A DNA stretch of 64,000 bases from JADKAV01 sp963769435 (GCA_963769435.1 CAVYLN010000002.1:1674001-1738000); one strand, 5' to 3'. Shown: positions 1 through 8,823, counted from the first letter of the stretch. Notes: a model not told the origin generated them from the sequence alone. Numbers and translations: made by a program.

Positions 1-112
1 CGGCGTCCCCGTCCCGGCGGACGACCAGCCCGCCGGCGCTGGTCTCGTCGACCGTCGAGCGTGAACGCTTCACATAGCGCAGGTTGAAGCGCGACGGGGA
101 CGGGTGGGGCAT
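1..112 (-). CDS. NUDIX hydrolase, 5' end only (MutT4-like)
   Basis: The first 37 codons of a gene running off the left edge are visible, from an ATG at 112. After a basic stretch the peptide reads VDETSAGGLVVRRDGD, which resembles the start of the NUDIX fold in actinobacterial MutT4-type hydrolases (ETSAGGLV). The NUDIX box itself lies outside the window, so substrate and activity cannot be judged. It is divergent from cca, the arrangement I know from Mycobacterium (Rv3907c/Rv3908) and Streptomyces, which supports the call and orients the window relative to oriC. Confidence 0.7.
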   Translation of the reverse strand, partial: MPHPSPSRFNLRYVKRSRSTVDETSAGGLVVRRDGDA

Positions 113-252
113 GAGTTCGAGAATAGGCGCAATCGGTCGGTTGGGGGCGGCAGGCGGACAGGAGCGGGTGTTGACGCCCGGTCCACATTGACGGATCGTG
201 GTGCCCGGGCCGGTGACGGTCGTGCACTTGCCGGTGGCCGCGTGCGCGAGAC

Positions 253-258
253 TAGCCT
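253..258 (+). promoter_or_regulatory. -10 element of leaderless cca
   Basis: TAGCCT lies seven bases before the GTG at 266, so the transcript probably starts at the initiation codon. No Shine-Dalgarno is present. Confidence 0.5.
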
Positions 259-265
259 GGTGCGA

Positions 266-1720
266 GTGACTCGTCCGGACGCTCAGATGCAGATCCTGCA
301 TGGTGCCCGCGACGTCGCGCTGCACCGACTTCGTGCTGAGCGGCCGATCCTGGATGAACTGGGCGGCAGGTTCGTGGGCGCCGGTTTCACCCTCGATCTC
401 GTGGGGGGTTCGGTGCGGGACGCGATTCTGGCCAGACCCGTGGAGGACCTGGACTTCGCCACCGACGCCCGGCCGGAGCAGGTGGCGCCGCTGCTGTCTG
501 GATGGGCGGATGCGGTGTGGGACGTGGGGGCGCGTTTCGGCACCATCGGGGCCGAGGTCGCAGGGTTGCGCCTGGAATTCACCACCTATCGCAGTGACCG
601 CTACGACCGTGACTCCCGCAAGCCGGAGGTTCAGTACGGTGCTGATCTGATGTCGGACCTCGGTCGACGCGACTTCACCGTGAACGCTATGGCGGTGCGA
701 CTTCCCGACTGGCAGTTCGTGGACCCGTTCGACGGCCTGCTGGACCTCGCCGTGAAACGCCTCCGCACGCCGGGAGCCCCGGCGGACTCCTTCTCCGACG
801 ACCCTCTGCGCATGCTCAGGGCAGCCCGCTTCTGCTCGCAGTTGGGCATGACAGTGGACGCCGAGGCCGTCGACGCCATGGCGAACATGGCCGAGCGGAT
901 CGACGTGGTGAGTGCGGAGCGGATCCGTGACGAACTGGTCAAACTCATCATGTCCGACGCTCCTCGCCCCGGTCTGCAACTTCTCGTCGACACCGGTTTG
1001 TGCCAGCGTTTTCTGCCTGAGGTGCCGGCCCTGGCGCTCGAGATCGATGAGCACCATCGTCACAAGGACGTCTATGAGCACACCCTCACCGTGCTCGAGC
1101 AGGCCATTGAGCTCGAATCGGCCCACGCGCCGGCCAGCGGCCCGGACTTCGTGCTGCGATTCGCCGCCCTCATGCACGATGTCGGGAAACCGAAGACGCG
1201 GCGTCTCGAACCCGGCGGTGGCGTCTCGTTCCATCACCACGAGGTGGTCGGCGCCAAGTTGACGCGCAAGCGGATGAGGGCGCTCAGATTCGACACGAAG
1301 ACCATCGACGAGGTCGCCCGATTGGTCGAGTTGCACCTGCGATTCCACGGCTACGGGACAGGGGAGTGGACCGACGCCGCCGTCCGCCGCTACGCCCGGG
1401 ACGCCGGTGATCAGTTGAACCGCCTGCACAAACTCACCCGTGCCGATTCCACGACCCGGAACCGGCGCAAGGCGGCGGCGCTGCAACGCACCTACGACGA
1501 TCTGGAACGACGTATCGGGGTTCTGGCGGAGGCGGAGGAACTCGCCGCAATCCGCCCCGACCTCGACGGGAACCAGATCATGCAGGTCCTGGGCATCGGT
1601 CCCGGGCGGGATGTGGGCCGGGCGTACAACCACCTGCTCGAACTGCGCATGGAGCGCGGGCCCATGACGGACCAGGAGGCCACTGCCGCCCTGCTCACAT
1701 GGTGGGAGGAGCAGCGGTGA
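266..1720 (+). CDS. cca: CCA tRNA nucleotidyltransferase
   Basis: Adds or repairs the 3' CCA of tRNAs in the cytoplasm, using CTP and ATP. The protein has 484 residues from the chosen start. Class II nucleotidyltransferase motifs are clear: LVGGSVRDAIL, the metal-binding DLDF pair and RRDFTVNAMA, followed by RMLRAARF and a C-terminal HD domain (HRHKDVYEHT, LMHDVGKPKTR). The reading frame stays open upstream to 104, but that part is low-complexity and overlaps the region shared with the divergent NUDIX gene. GTG 266 was chosen because a -10 sits exactly seven bases upstream; ATG 287 is the alternative. The last 26 bases overlap the convergent MFS gene. Confidence 0.93.
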   Translation: MTRPDAQMQILHGARDVALHRLRAERPILDELGGRFVGAGFTLDLVGGSVRDAILARPVEDLDFATDARPEQVAPLLSGWADAVWDVGARFGTIGAEVAGLRLEFTTYRSDRYDRDSRKPEVQYGADLMSDLGRRDFTVNAMAVRLPDWQFVDPFDGLLDLAVKRLRTPGAPADSFSDDPLRMLRAARFCSQLGMTVDAEAVDAMANMAERIDVVSAERIRDELVKLIMSDAPRPGLQLLVDTGLCQRFLPEVPALALEIDEHHRHKDVYEHTLTVLEQAIELESAHAPASGPDFVLRFAALMHDVGKPKTRRLEPGGGVSFHHHEVVGAKLTRKRMRALRFDTKTIDEVARLVELHLRFHGYGTGEWTDAAVRRYARDAGDQLNRLHKLTRADSTTRNRRKAAALQRTYDDLERRIGVLAEAEELAAIRPDLDGNQIMQVLGIGPGRDVGRAYNHLLELRMERGPMTDQEATAALLTWWEEQR

Positions 1721-2966
1721 TCCGGGTTCGCAGGTAGAGCAGGCCGCTGGCGATCATGCCGATCCCGATCGCCGCCGCTGTGAGACCCGCGTTGACCGCC
1801 GTCGGGTCCAGCCACGCCACGAACACCACACCGGAGACCAGGGCCACGTTCACGGCGACGTCGTAGAGCGCGAACACGCGGCCGCGGTTGCCCTCGTCGA
1901 TCCACTCCTGGACCAATGTGTCCCCGCAGACCTTCGCGACCTGCCCGGCGAAACCGATGAAAAGACCGGCCAGTATCAAGGAGGGTACGGTGGCGGTCGC
2001 GACTCCGAACCAGCCCACCGCGCCGGCGACGATGTACGAGGCGGACGTCCATCGGATCGGTCCGATCGTGCGGGACACGTAGGGGGTCGTGACGGCACCG
2101 ACCAGCGCGCCGACCGCCGCCGCCGCGAGCATGAGGGCCAGTTCGTTGAGTGCGCGGTCGGTCTGGTCGGGCGGATTGATGTGCAGGCGCAGCAGGAGGA
2201 CCGCGATGATCGTGCCGGCGCCGATCGCGATGCGCTGGGCGCTGACCATCACGATGGCGTTGCGGGCGGGGGCGCGATGCCACAACTGGGTGGCACCGTC
2301 GACCAGACCCCGCACGACCTGACGAGCGGTCTGGGCGTGTTCACCGGGCAGCGGTCCGAACTGGTGTCGGTGCACCCGCGTGGCCAGCAGCCCCGCGATT
2401 ACGAACACCCCGGCGGTGATGCAGAGCACCACGACCGATCCGGCGTCGTCACCTCCGAGCGCCTGTCTGAGCCCGACCCCGAGGAACGCCGCGACCGCAG
2501 CCGCCATGGTTCCAGCGGTCGGGGCGATGGCGTTGGCCGTGTAGAGGCTGGTCTCCGGAACGGTCAGCGGCACTGCGGCCGACAAGCCCGCCAGCACGAA
2601 ACGATTGATGCCGATGGCGATCAGCACGCTGACGCCGAGCCCGAAACCCGAGTCGCCCTGCGCCGTGAAGTAGATGACCGGACCCATGCTGGCCGCGCGG
2701 ATCAGGTTCCCCCATAGCAGCACCCGCTGCCGCTGCCACCGGTCCAACAGCACTCCGGTGAAGGGGCCGATCAGCGAATAGGGCAGCGCCAGGATGGCGA
2801 ACGCGGCCGCGATCGCGCTGGCGCTGGCCTGACGCTCGGGTGAGAACAGCACGAAGGTCGCGAGGGCGGACTGGAGCATGCCGTCGCCGGCCTGTCCGGT
2901 CAGCCGTACTGCGAGCAGCTTGCGGTACAGCCGTGACCCCAGGGCGGCCTTCAAGGGGTGGGTCAC
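1695..2966 (-). CDS. MFS transporter
   Basis: A 423-residue polytopic membrane protein with about twelve hydrophobic segments, of the major facilitator superfamily. An early loop reads LLDRWQRQRVLLWG, the usual MFS loop 2-3 pattern, after the segment SLIGPFTGVLLDR. Basic residues flank the segments as expected for an inner-membrane carrier. Substrate is unknown; the family includes drug and metabolite exporters. The GTG start is leaderless. It converges on cca with a 26-base overlap and is separated from the next minus-strand gene upstream by only 16 bases, although its own promoter makes it an independent unit. Confidence 0.8.
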   Translation of the reverse strand: MTHPLKAALGSRLYRKLLAVRLTGQAGDGMLQSALATFVLFSPERQASASAIAAAFAILALPYSLIGPFTGVLLDRWQRQRVLLWGNLIRAASMGPVIYFTAQGDSGFGLGVSVLIAIGINRFVLAGLSAAVPLTVPETSLYTANAIAPTAGTMAAAVAAFLGVGLRQALGGDDAGSVVVLCITAGVFVIAGLLATRVHRHQFGPLPGEHAQTARQVVRGLVDGATQLWHRAPARNAIVMVSAQRIAIGAGTIIAVLLLRLHINPPDQTDRALNELALMLAAAAVGALVGAVTTPYVSRTIGPIRWTSASYIVAGAVGWFGVATATVPSLILAGLFIGFAGQVAKVCGDTLVQEWIDEGNRGRVFALYDVAVNVALVSGVVFVAWLDPTAVNAGLTAAAIGIGMIASGLLYLRTRITAAPPTM

Positions 2967-2972
2967 CGGGCA

Positions 2973-2978
2973 AGGTTA
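2973..2978 (-). promoter_or_regulatory. -10 element of leaderless MFS gene
   Basis: Read on the minus strand, TAACCT is followed by six bases and the GTG start at 2966. Confidence 0.5.
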
Positions 2979-2982
2979 GCGG

Positions 2983-3891
2983 TCACGACGCCCTTCGCCG
3001 CGCGCGGTGGATCTCGGCGCGCTTGGCCCGAAGGCGGGCCATTTCGGAGGCGGGACTCGTGAAGAGGTCCTCGACGAAGGGGCGGAGGAACTCCAGGCCG
3101 GTCGCCCGCAGATCGTCTTCACGCACCTTCTCGTCGATGACGATCTGGACGTCGGTGTACTTCAGCCTGCCGTCAACCTCGATCGCCAAATCTTCGAGCA
3201 GTAGGTCGATGAAGTACTGGTCGCCGCCCGCCCCCCTCATCGGCACCCCGCAGTCAGGTTCCGGGAGGCCTTCGAGCAGCATGTGACCGCGGTAGAAGGA
3301 CTCGGCGGGCGATTCGGCAGCGGGGTTGGCCAGCTGCAGCGCCGGGTGGTCATGGGCCTGCGTCAGACGGCGGCGGACCTCGGTGCGGCAGCGCTCGGAT
3401 GCCAGGACGAAGCGGTCGGTGGTCCCCGCCAGCCGGCGGGCAACAGCGTCGGTCACCATGAGGGCCTGCGGCAGCGGCAGTTCGGTGGCGATCGTGATCG
3501 CGGTGTCGATCAGATCCGTGACCGGACCCCAGGGGGAGGGGATGGGGGCGGCACGAGAGCGCCGGACACCCCGGCGACCCCGTGTCTGAGGTCCCGCTAT
3601 CTCGACCGGTCGCCTATCCCAACTCATGAAGAACGGGTTGGGGAGGTTCAGCAGGGCGACAGCCGATCCGCCGACGGCGAAGTGATCCGTGCGGGTCAGC
3701 AGTTCCGCCGCCACCCGCTGGAGGTGCCGTTCGCGATCGCTGACGCCGCGGGCCACGACGTAAACACCTTTGCGCATGCGGTGCACTTGGCCCGATTCCG
3801 TGAGTTGGCGCCATTGCCAGTTGCTGAGTCCCGCCTCCAGAGCCTGCGCGCGGGTGAAGGGCCGGATGCCGAAGGTCGTCGTGAGGTCCAT
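2983..3891 (-). CDS. AbiEi-like N-terminal / DUF559-like protein
   Basis: A 302-residue protein with two parts. Residues about 1-60 (RPFTRAQALEAGLSNWQWRQL, GQVHRMRKGVYVV) form a winged-helix like that at the start of AbiEi-family antitoxins. The C-terminal third (YFIDLLLEDLAIEVDGRLKY, VREDDLRATGLEFLRP) matches the DUF559/Vsr-like PD-(D/E)xK nuclease fold, with the D...E.D pattern retained. Such two-domain proteins are common single genes in actinobacteria and usually lack a toxin partner; none is seen here. ATG 3891 was chosen for its GGAG and because the upstream reading runs through the hairpin repeats. Function is not established. Confidence 0.7.
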   Translation of the reverse strand: MDLTTTFGIRPFTRAQALEAGLSNWQWRQLTESGQVHRMRKGVYVVARGVSDRERHLQRVAAELLTRTDHFAVGGSAVALLNLPNPFFMSWDRRPVEIAGPQTRGRRGVRRSRAAPIPSPWGPVTDLIDTAITIATELPLPQALMVTDAVARRLAGTTDRFVLASERCRTEVRRRLTQAHDHPALQLANPAAESPAESFYRGHMLLEGLPEPDCGVPMRGAGGDQYFIDLLLEDLAIEVDGRLKYTDVQIVIDEKVREDDLRATGLEFLRPFVEDLFTSPASEMARLRAKRAEIHRARRRAS

Positions 3892-3952
3892 TCGCTCCAG
3901 CCTGAGACAGCGGGGCTCGGGCGACCACGCCGGACAGGAATCTGTGGACGAG

Positions 3953-4007
3953 CGCAGAATCTGGTTGGGGAACCCCGGTCGGCCGCGGCTCCCAACCAGA
4001 TCCTGCG
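3953..4007. repeat. Hairpin repeat, copy 1
   Basis: Seventeen-base arms (left CGCAGAATCTGGTTGGG, right its complement with one mismatch) enclose a 21-base GC-rich loop. Copy 2 with the same stem follows 40 bases later. The element lies upstream of the DUF559-like gene. Confidence 0.8.
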
Positions 4008-4047
4008 GTTCAGCGGGGGGTTTTGATGTCTTCTGAGTGTTTTGTCC

Positions 4048-4092
4048 CGCAACATCTGGTTGACCCGGGCAGAGCTTCAACCAGATCCTGCG
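4048..4092. repeat. Hairpin repeat, copy 2
   Basis: Arms CGCAACATCTGGTTGA and TCAACCAGATCCTGCG pair with two mismatches around a 13-base loop. The right arm shares CAACCAGATCCTGCG exactly with copy 1, so this is a duplicated palindrome and not two unrelated hairpins. Confidence 0.8.
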
Positions 4093-4115
4093 CCGACATG
4101 GGCTCGGCCGGCAAC

Positions 4116-4152
4116 GAAAACGGCCCGTCCCCAGGAAGGGGGACGGGCCGTT
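4116..4152 (-). terminator. Intrinsic terminator of ino1
   Basis: A perfect 13-bp stem (ACGGCCCGTCCCC with its complement) and short loop lie 14 bases beyond the ino1 stop. On the minus strand the stem is followed by TTTTCGTT. Confidence 0.85.
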
Positions 4153-4165
4153 CGTACGGCTGGGT

Positions 4166-5242
4166 TCAGCGCTCGACGGTGCCGTCGATGAAGTCCTCGA
4201 CCGCCTGACGGGCCTCGTCGTCGGTGTACTGGACCGGCGGCGACTTCATGAAGTAGCTCGACGCGGACAGGATCGGACCGCCGATTCCACGGTCCTTGGC
4301 GATCTTCGCAGCACGGATGGCGTCGATGATGATGCCGGCACTGTTGGGGGAGTCCCACACCTCGAGCTTGTACTCCAGGCTCAGAGGAACGTCACCGAAG
4401 TTACGGCCCTCGAGGCGCACGAAGGCCCACTTGCGGTCGTCGAGCCAGGCGACGTAGTCGGACGGGCCGATGTGCACGTTGCGCGCGGGCATGTCGCCCA
4501 CCAGCTGCGAGGTCACCGACTGGGTCTTCGAGATCTTCTTGGACTCCAGGCGCTCACGCTCGAGCATGTTCATGAAGTCCATGTTCCCGCCGACGTTGAG
4601 TTGGTAGGTACGGTCCACGGTCACGCCGCGGTCCTCGAACAGCTTGGCCAGCACGCGGTGCGTGATGGTGGCGCCGACCTGCGACTTGATGTCGTCGCCC
4701 ACGATCGGGACACCGGCGTCCTCGAACTTCTTGGCCCACTCGGGGGTGCCAGCGATGAACACGGGCAGCGCGTTGACGAAGGCGACGCCGGCGTCGATGG
4801 CGCACTGCGCGTAGAACTTCGCGGCCTGCTCAGAACCCACGGGCAGGTAGCAGACCAGGACGTCGGCCTGCGACTCGCGCAGGGCAGCGACGATGTCGAC
4901 CGGGTCTTCATCGCTCTCGGTCACCATCTCGCGGTAGTACTTGCCGAGACCGTCGTAGGTGTGGCCGCGCTGGACGTGCACCCCGGTCGGGGGCACGTCG
5001 CAGATCTTGATCGTGTTGTTCTCGCTGGCCGAGATGGCGTGCGCGAGGTCCTGGCCGACCTTCTTGGCATCGACGTCGAACGCGGCGACCCATTCGATGT
5101 CGTTGACGTGGTACGGCCCGAACGTGACATGCATCAGCCCCGGAACTTTGCTGTCCGGGTCGGCGTTCTGGTAGTACTCGACGCCCTGCACAAGCGAGGC
5201 GGCGCAGTTCCCGACACCGACGATGGCGACACGAATAGACAT
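4166..5242 (-). CDS. ino1: Inositol-3-phosphate synthase
   Basis: Converts glucose 6-phosphate to 1L-myo-inositol 1-phosphate with an internal NAD+ redox cycle. This feeds phosphatidylinositol and, in actinobacteria, mycothiol. The protein has 358 residues, close to the short actinobacterial form (about 360) and well below the eukaryotic form. The Rossmann loop GVGNCAASLVQG is at the N-terminus. The catalytic region carries VGDDIKSQVGATITHR, and NVGGNMDF follows. AAGGAG overlaps the padR stop and sits five bases before the ATG, so translation is probably coupled to padR. The gene order padR-ino1 matches Rv0047c-Rv0046c. Confidence 0.95.
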   Translation of the reverse strand: MSIRVAIVGVGNCAASLVQGVEYYQNADPDSKVPGLMHVTFGPYHVNDIEWVAAFDVDAKKVGQDLAHAISASENNTIKICDVPPTGVHVQRGHTYDGLGKYYREMVTESDEDPVDIVAALRESQADVLVCYLPVGSEQAAKFYAQCAIDAGVAFVNALPVFIAGTPEWAKKFEDAGVPIVGDDIKSQVGATITHRVLAKLFEDRGVTVDRTYQLNVGGNMDFMNMLERERLESKKISKTQSVTSQLVGDMPARNVHIGPSDYVAWLDDRKWAFVRLEGRNFGDVPLSLEYKLEVWDSPNSAGIIIDAIRAAKIAKDRGIGGPILSASSYFMKSPPVQYTDDEARQAVEDFIDGTVER

Positions 5243-5251
5243 TCGTTCTCC

Positions 5252-5854
5252 TTAGTTACTCGCCGGCTCGGTGCCGGTCGACTTTGTGGACGGCGGGGTG
5301 CCGTCGATTTCCTGATTGATGAGGGTGGAAAGCCAATCGACTTCCCGCTCGACGCTGTCCAGACCGTGCTGCTGCAGGGTGAGGGTCCATTCGTCGAGAC
5401 GTTCGCGGCGCTTGGCCAGGTTGCTGCGCAGTGTCGCCATGCGCTCTTCGAGGCGGTTGCGGCGGCCAAGCAGGATCCGCAGCCGGATGTCGCGGTCGGT
5501 GCGACCGAAGAAGGCGAGGTGGACGCCGAACAGTTCGTCCTCGTAGGCGTCCGGGCCTGCGTCGGCCAACCACTGCTGGAAACGGTCCTTGCCCTCGGCG
5601 GTGAGTTTGTAGACGATGCGTGCCCGGCGACCGGTGAGGGCCGGTGCACCCGCGTCGGCCGGTCCGTCCTCGGCGATCAGGCCGGCGGCGAGCAGATCCT
5701 TGAGGCACGGGTACAAAGACCCGTAGGAGATTGCACGGAACGTTCCGAGCACGCCGTTGAGGCGCTTGCGGAGTTCGTAGCCGTGCAGTGGTCCCTCGTG
5801 CAGGAGTCCCAGGACGGCGAACTGAAGGACGTGCGTCCGTTTGGTGCTTGCCAC
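5252..5854 (-). CDS. PadR-family transcriptional regulator
   Basis: A 200-residue regulator. The N-terminal winged helix (VLQFAVLGLLHEGPLHGYEL, then ISYGSLYPCLKDL) is typical PadR. The second half (about 110-180) is the helical PadR C-terminal domain used for dimerisation. GTG 5854 was chosen because AAAGGAGG lies six bases upstream; reading further back gives a non-conserved leader. It is the first gene of a two-gene unit with ino1 nine bases downstream, so it likely controls inositol synthesis and itself. A near-perfect palindrome upstream is the candidate operator. The inducer is unknown. Confidence 0.88.
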   Translation of the reverse strand: MASTKRTHVLQFAVLGLLHEGPLHGYELRKRLNGVLGTFRAISYGSLYPCLKDLLAAGLIAEDGPADAGAPALTGRRARIVYKLTAEGKDRFQQWLADAGPDAYEDELFGVHLAFFGRTDRDIRLRILLGRRNRLEERMATLRSNLAKRRERLDEWTLTLQQHGLDSVEREVDWLSTLINQEIDGTPPSTKSTGTEPASN

Positions 5855-5883
5855 TGGTGACCTCCTTTCCATTGCTCGAGAAG

Positions 5884-5902
5884 ATGTATCGACTCGATAT
5901 AT
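5884..5902. promoter_or_regulatory. Candidate PadR operator
   Basis: ATGTATCGA-C-TCGATATAT is a 19-base palindrome with eight of nine pairs matched, in an unusually AT-rich patch 30 bases before the padR start. Its size and position fit an autoregulatory PadR site. Confidence 0.5.
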
Positions 5903-6024
5903 TGGCTTGTTTAACAGTAAGTGCACGAAACGCGAAGCGCAAGCAACTTGCGGTGTGTCGCCGATCACCCGGGCGCGGGCCGTGAGTTGCATTACAGCGC
6001 AGCGCGGTCATGGCGATTCCGGCC

Positions 6025-6030
6025 TACCCT
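6025..6030 (+). promoter_or_regulatory. -10 element of leaderless DUF5318 gene
   Basis: TACCCT followed by seven bases and the ATG at 6038. Confidence 0.5.
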
Positions 6031-6037
6031 GGAAGAC

Positions 6038-6559
6038 ATGGCCGAGACGCGGGCGCAGGGCTCTGTGCGAGGAAGCAAGGTGCTGGGTGCACCGAGCAAA
6101 CCTCCGCGCGCCCGCCCGGAGCTGGCCGAGCCGGAGCAAGTCGACGACCCGTTGGCCCCCCGACGCCTGATCGACTACTCGCTTGAGCGACGTCGGGCCC
6201 TGGGTCGCCTGGTGCTGGTCGCGACCGGCGCCAGCGACAACCTGGACCCCCACCCGGATCTGCTGCGGGCCGCGAAGTATCACGGGACGCCGCACGATCA
6301 GAAGTGCCCCTGGTGCCAGGGTTTGAACATGGTGCTCCTGCGGTACACCTGGGGGGACGAACTCGGCGACTACACCGGTCGCCAGCACTCGATCGAGGAG
6401 ATCCGGTCGATGGCCGTCGAGCACGGCCAGTTCCGGGTCGATGAGGTCGAGGTGTGCCCGGACTGCCACTGGCACTTCCGCCTGCGCAGTTACGTGCTCG
6501 GCGATGGCACACCCCGCCGTGCACTGCGGGCCCGCCGGAGCGACCCGCTACCCGACTAG
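6038..6559 (+). CDS. DUF5318 family protein
   Basis: A 173-residue protein of unknown function. After a basic, proline-rich N-terminus (about 45 residues) it carries the actinobacterial DUF5318 pattern: IDYSLERRRAL, HPDLLRAAKYHG, then two CxxC pairs (CPWCQG near 90 and CPDCHW near 146) that probably bind one zinc, and a conserved end LRSYVLGDG. It is located between padR and the class A PBP, as its homologue Rv0049 is in Mycobacterium, suggesting an envelope-related role, but nothing in the sequence shows a reaction. Confidence 0.8.
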   Translation: MAETRAQGSVRGSKVLGAPSKPPRARPELAEPEQVDDPLAPRRLIDYSLERRRALGRLVLVATGASDNLDPHPDLLRAAKYHGTPHDQKCPWCQGLNMVLLRYTWGDELGDYTGRQHSIEEIRSMAVEHGQFRVDEVEVCPDCHWHFRLRSYVLGDGTPRRALRARRSDPLPD

Positions 6560-6648
6560 GTGCGCATGGTCGGTGCCACCAGGGGTGGCACCGCGGCGCG
6601 CCGCTCGACGTCGGACACTAGACAGTGGCAAGGAACGAGGATACGAAC

Positions 6649-8823
6649 ATGGCAACCAAGGCTCCCGCCAAGAAGGCGCGGCGGCGCTGGATCGACTATC
6701 CGCGCGCCGGTCGTTCAGGCCTGCGGCGCTGGCTGCCGTCGTGGAAGCTGATCCTCGGTTCGATCCTGACGGTGATCGTGATCGCCGGCATCGGTCTGGG
6801 TATCGCCGTAGCGACCACCGAGATCCCGAAGCCCAACGACTTGGCGGTGGCACAGACCACCCGCATCTACTACGACGACGGCAAGACCGAGATCGGCCGG
6901 ATCGGTGAGGCGAACCGCACCAGCGTGCCACTGGACCGGATCTCGCCGGAGATGCAGGCGGCCATGCTCGCTGCGGAGGACCGCGGCTACTACAACCACG
7001 GTGGCTTCGATCCGCGCGGGCTCGCGCGGGCGGCCTGGAACAACTTCACCGGTGGTACGACGCAAGGGGCATCCACCATCACGCAGCAGTACGCGAAGAA
7101 CGCGTATCTGACTCAGGAGCAGTCCTTCAGCCGGAAGTTCAAGGAACTGGTTCTGTCGGTCAAGCTCGAGACGCAGTCGAGTAAAGACGAGATCCTCGCC
7201 GACTATCTGAACACCATCTACTACGGTCGCGGCGCCTATGGCATCCAGGCCGCATCCCGGGCGTACTTCGGCAAAAGCGCGTCGAAACTCGACGCGGCGG
7301 AGTCCGCGTACCTCGCCGCGGTCATACGCGCACCTTCCTTCTACGCGAGCAAGAAGGGCCAGGACGAACTGCAGGCGCGCTGGGACTACGTGGTGGCAGG
7401 CATGGTCTCGACCGGCGCGCTCACCCAGGCCGAGGCCGACGCACTCGTGTTCCCGACCCCGCTGGAGTGGACCGGCGCGTACAACTACTTCAAGGGACCG
7501 AACGGCTACCTGTTGGAGTCCGCCCGCCTCGCCCTGCTCCAACTCGGGTACACCGACGACGACATCAACCTCAACGGCTACCGGGTGACCACAACGATCA
7601 ACAAGCAGGCCCAGGACGGTGCGATCGAGGCGGTCGAGCAGTACGGCCCCACGTACAACACTGAAGGCTTGCGGATCGGCATGGCCAGTGTGCGGCCGGG
7701 GACCGGCGAGATCGTCGCGATGTACGGCGGTAAGAACTACCTGCGGAATCAGTTGAACGATGCGACCCAGGCGACCGCCCTTGCAGGATCGACGTTCAAG
7801 CCGTTCGCGCTGACCGCTGCCCTTGAGGACGGTATCGGTCTGTACTCCACGTGGGACGGCAGCTCACCGCGCACGATCCAGGGCTACACCCTGCAGAACT
7901 ACGGGAACGTCAGCTACGGGACCGTCACGCTGCTCAAGGCGACCGAGAACTCGATCAACACCCCCTACGTCGAACTCGGCTTGGCCGTCGGGACGGACAA
8001 CGTGCGCAAGGCGGCCATCCGGGCCGGCGTTCCCAAGGACACCACCGGATTGAAGGCCGACCCGACCACGGTGCTCGGTACCGCCTCCCCCACCGCACTG
8101 GACATGGCCAACGCATACGCCACCTTCGCCGCGCGAGGTGAGCGGGCTGACACCGCATTGATCAAGCAGGTCAAGACTCCGGACAAGGAGACTGACTTCG
8201 AGCTCGATGTGAAGACCAAGCAGGAGTTCGACGAGAACGTCATGGACAACGTGAACTTCGCGCTGCAGCAGGTCGTGAACGTCGGTACCGGTACGACCGC
8301 GCTCGGACTGGGGCGGCCGTCAGCTGGCAAGACCGGGACGACGGACAACAACATGTCGGCCTGGTACGTCGGGTACACCCCGCAGTTGTCGACCGCGGTC
8401 ATGATGGCCAAGTCGGACAAGAACGGCAACATGGTGACCCTGGAGGGCACTGGTGGCCTGTCCAGCGTCACGGGTGGGTCGTTCCCAGCCCAGATGTGGA
8501 CCGCGTACATGCGCTCGGCCCTCGAGGGCGAGCCGGTCGAGACGTTCCAGATGCCCGGTGAGTGGGTGGCCGGCGGCGGGTCGACATTGTCGCCGTCCCC
8601 ATCAGCGACCGTGAGCGAGAGTCCGTCGGAGGAGCCCACCGACGTGATCTCCCCCTCGGGAGAGGTGACCGAATCCCCCACGGTCGAACCGGTCTCCCCG
8701 ACCCAGGAGTCGCCCAGCGGGCCGCCACAGGGTCTACCACCCTCGCAGGTTCCCGCACCGGCCGCGGAGCCTAGTCAGCGCTCGGTGGCTCCCCCGACGA
8801 GCGGACCACCGGCCAGTCCGTAG
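6649..8823 (+). CDS. Bifunctional class A penicillin-binding protein
   Basis: Polymerises glycan strands from lipid II and cross-links them outside the membrane. The protein has 724 residues: a basic cytoplasmic tail, one membrane segment (about 34-57), a GT51 transglycosylase domain with catalytic Glu in AAEDRGYYNHGGFD (Glu110) and GASTITQQYAKN, then a transpeptidase with all three motifs, S381TFK, S435IN and K561TG. The last 120 residues are Pro/Ser/Thr-rich and probably span the wall. ATG 6649 was preferred over GTG 6625 because GAGG precedes it by eight bases. It corresponds in position to ponA1 (Rv0050). The 3' end overlaps the convergent GT87 gene by 53 bases. Confidence 0.93.
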   Translation: MATKAPAKKARRRWIDYPRAGRSGLRRWLPSWKLILGSILTVIVIAGIGLGIAVATTEIPKPNDLAVAQTTRIYYDDGKTEIGRIGEANRTSVPLDRISPEMQAAMLAAEDRGYYNHGGFDPRGLARAAWNNFTGGTTQGASTITQQYAKNAYLTQEQSFSRKFKELVLSVKLETQSSKDEILADYLNTIYYGRGAYGIQAASRAYFGKSASKLDAAESAYLAAVIRAPSFYASKKGQDELQARWDYVVAGMVSTGALTQAEADALVFPTPLEWTGAYNYFKGPNGYLLESARLALLQLGYTDDDINLNGYRVTTTINKQAQDGAIEAVEQYGPTYNTEGLRIGMASVRPGTGEIVAMYGGKNYLRNQLNDATQATALAGSTFKPFALTAALEDGIGLYSTWDGSSPRTIQGYTLQNYGNVSYGTVTLLKATENSINTPYVELGLAVGTDNVRKAAIRAGVPKDTTGLKADPTTVLGTASPTALDMANAYATFAARGERADTALIKQVKTPDKETDFELDVKTKQEFDENVMDNVNFALQQVVNVGTGTTALGLGRPSAGKTGTTDNNMSAWYVGYTPQLSTAVMMAKSDKNGNMVTLEGTGGLSSVTGGSFPAQMWTAYMRSALEGEPVETFQMPGEWVAGGGSTLSPSPSATVSESPSEEPTDVISPSGEVTESPTVEPVSPTQESPSGPPQGLPPSQVPAPAAEPSQRSVAPPTSGPPASP

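Noticed and set aside
2983..3891. Abortive-infection toxin-antitoxin (AbiE) system
   Set aside because: Only an AbiEi-like N-terminal domain is present, fused to DUF559; no AbiEii-type nucleotidyltransferase is adjacent.
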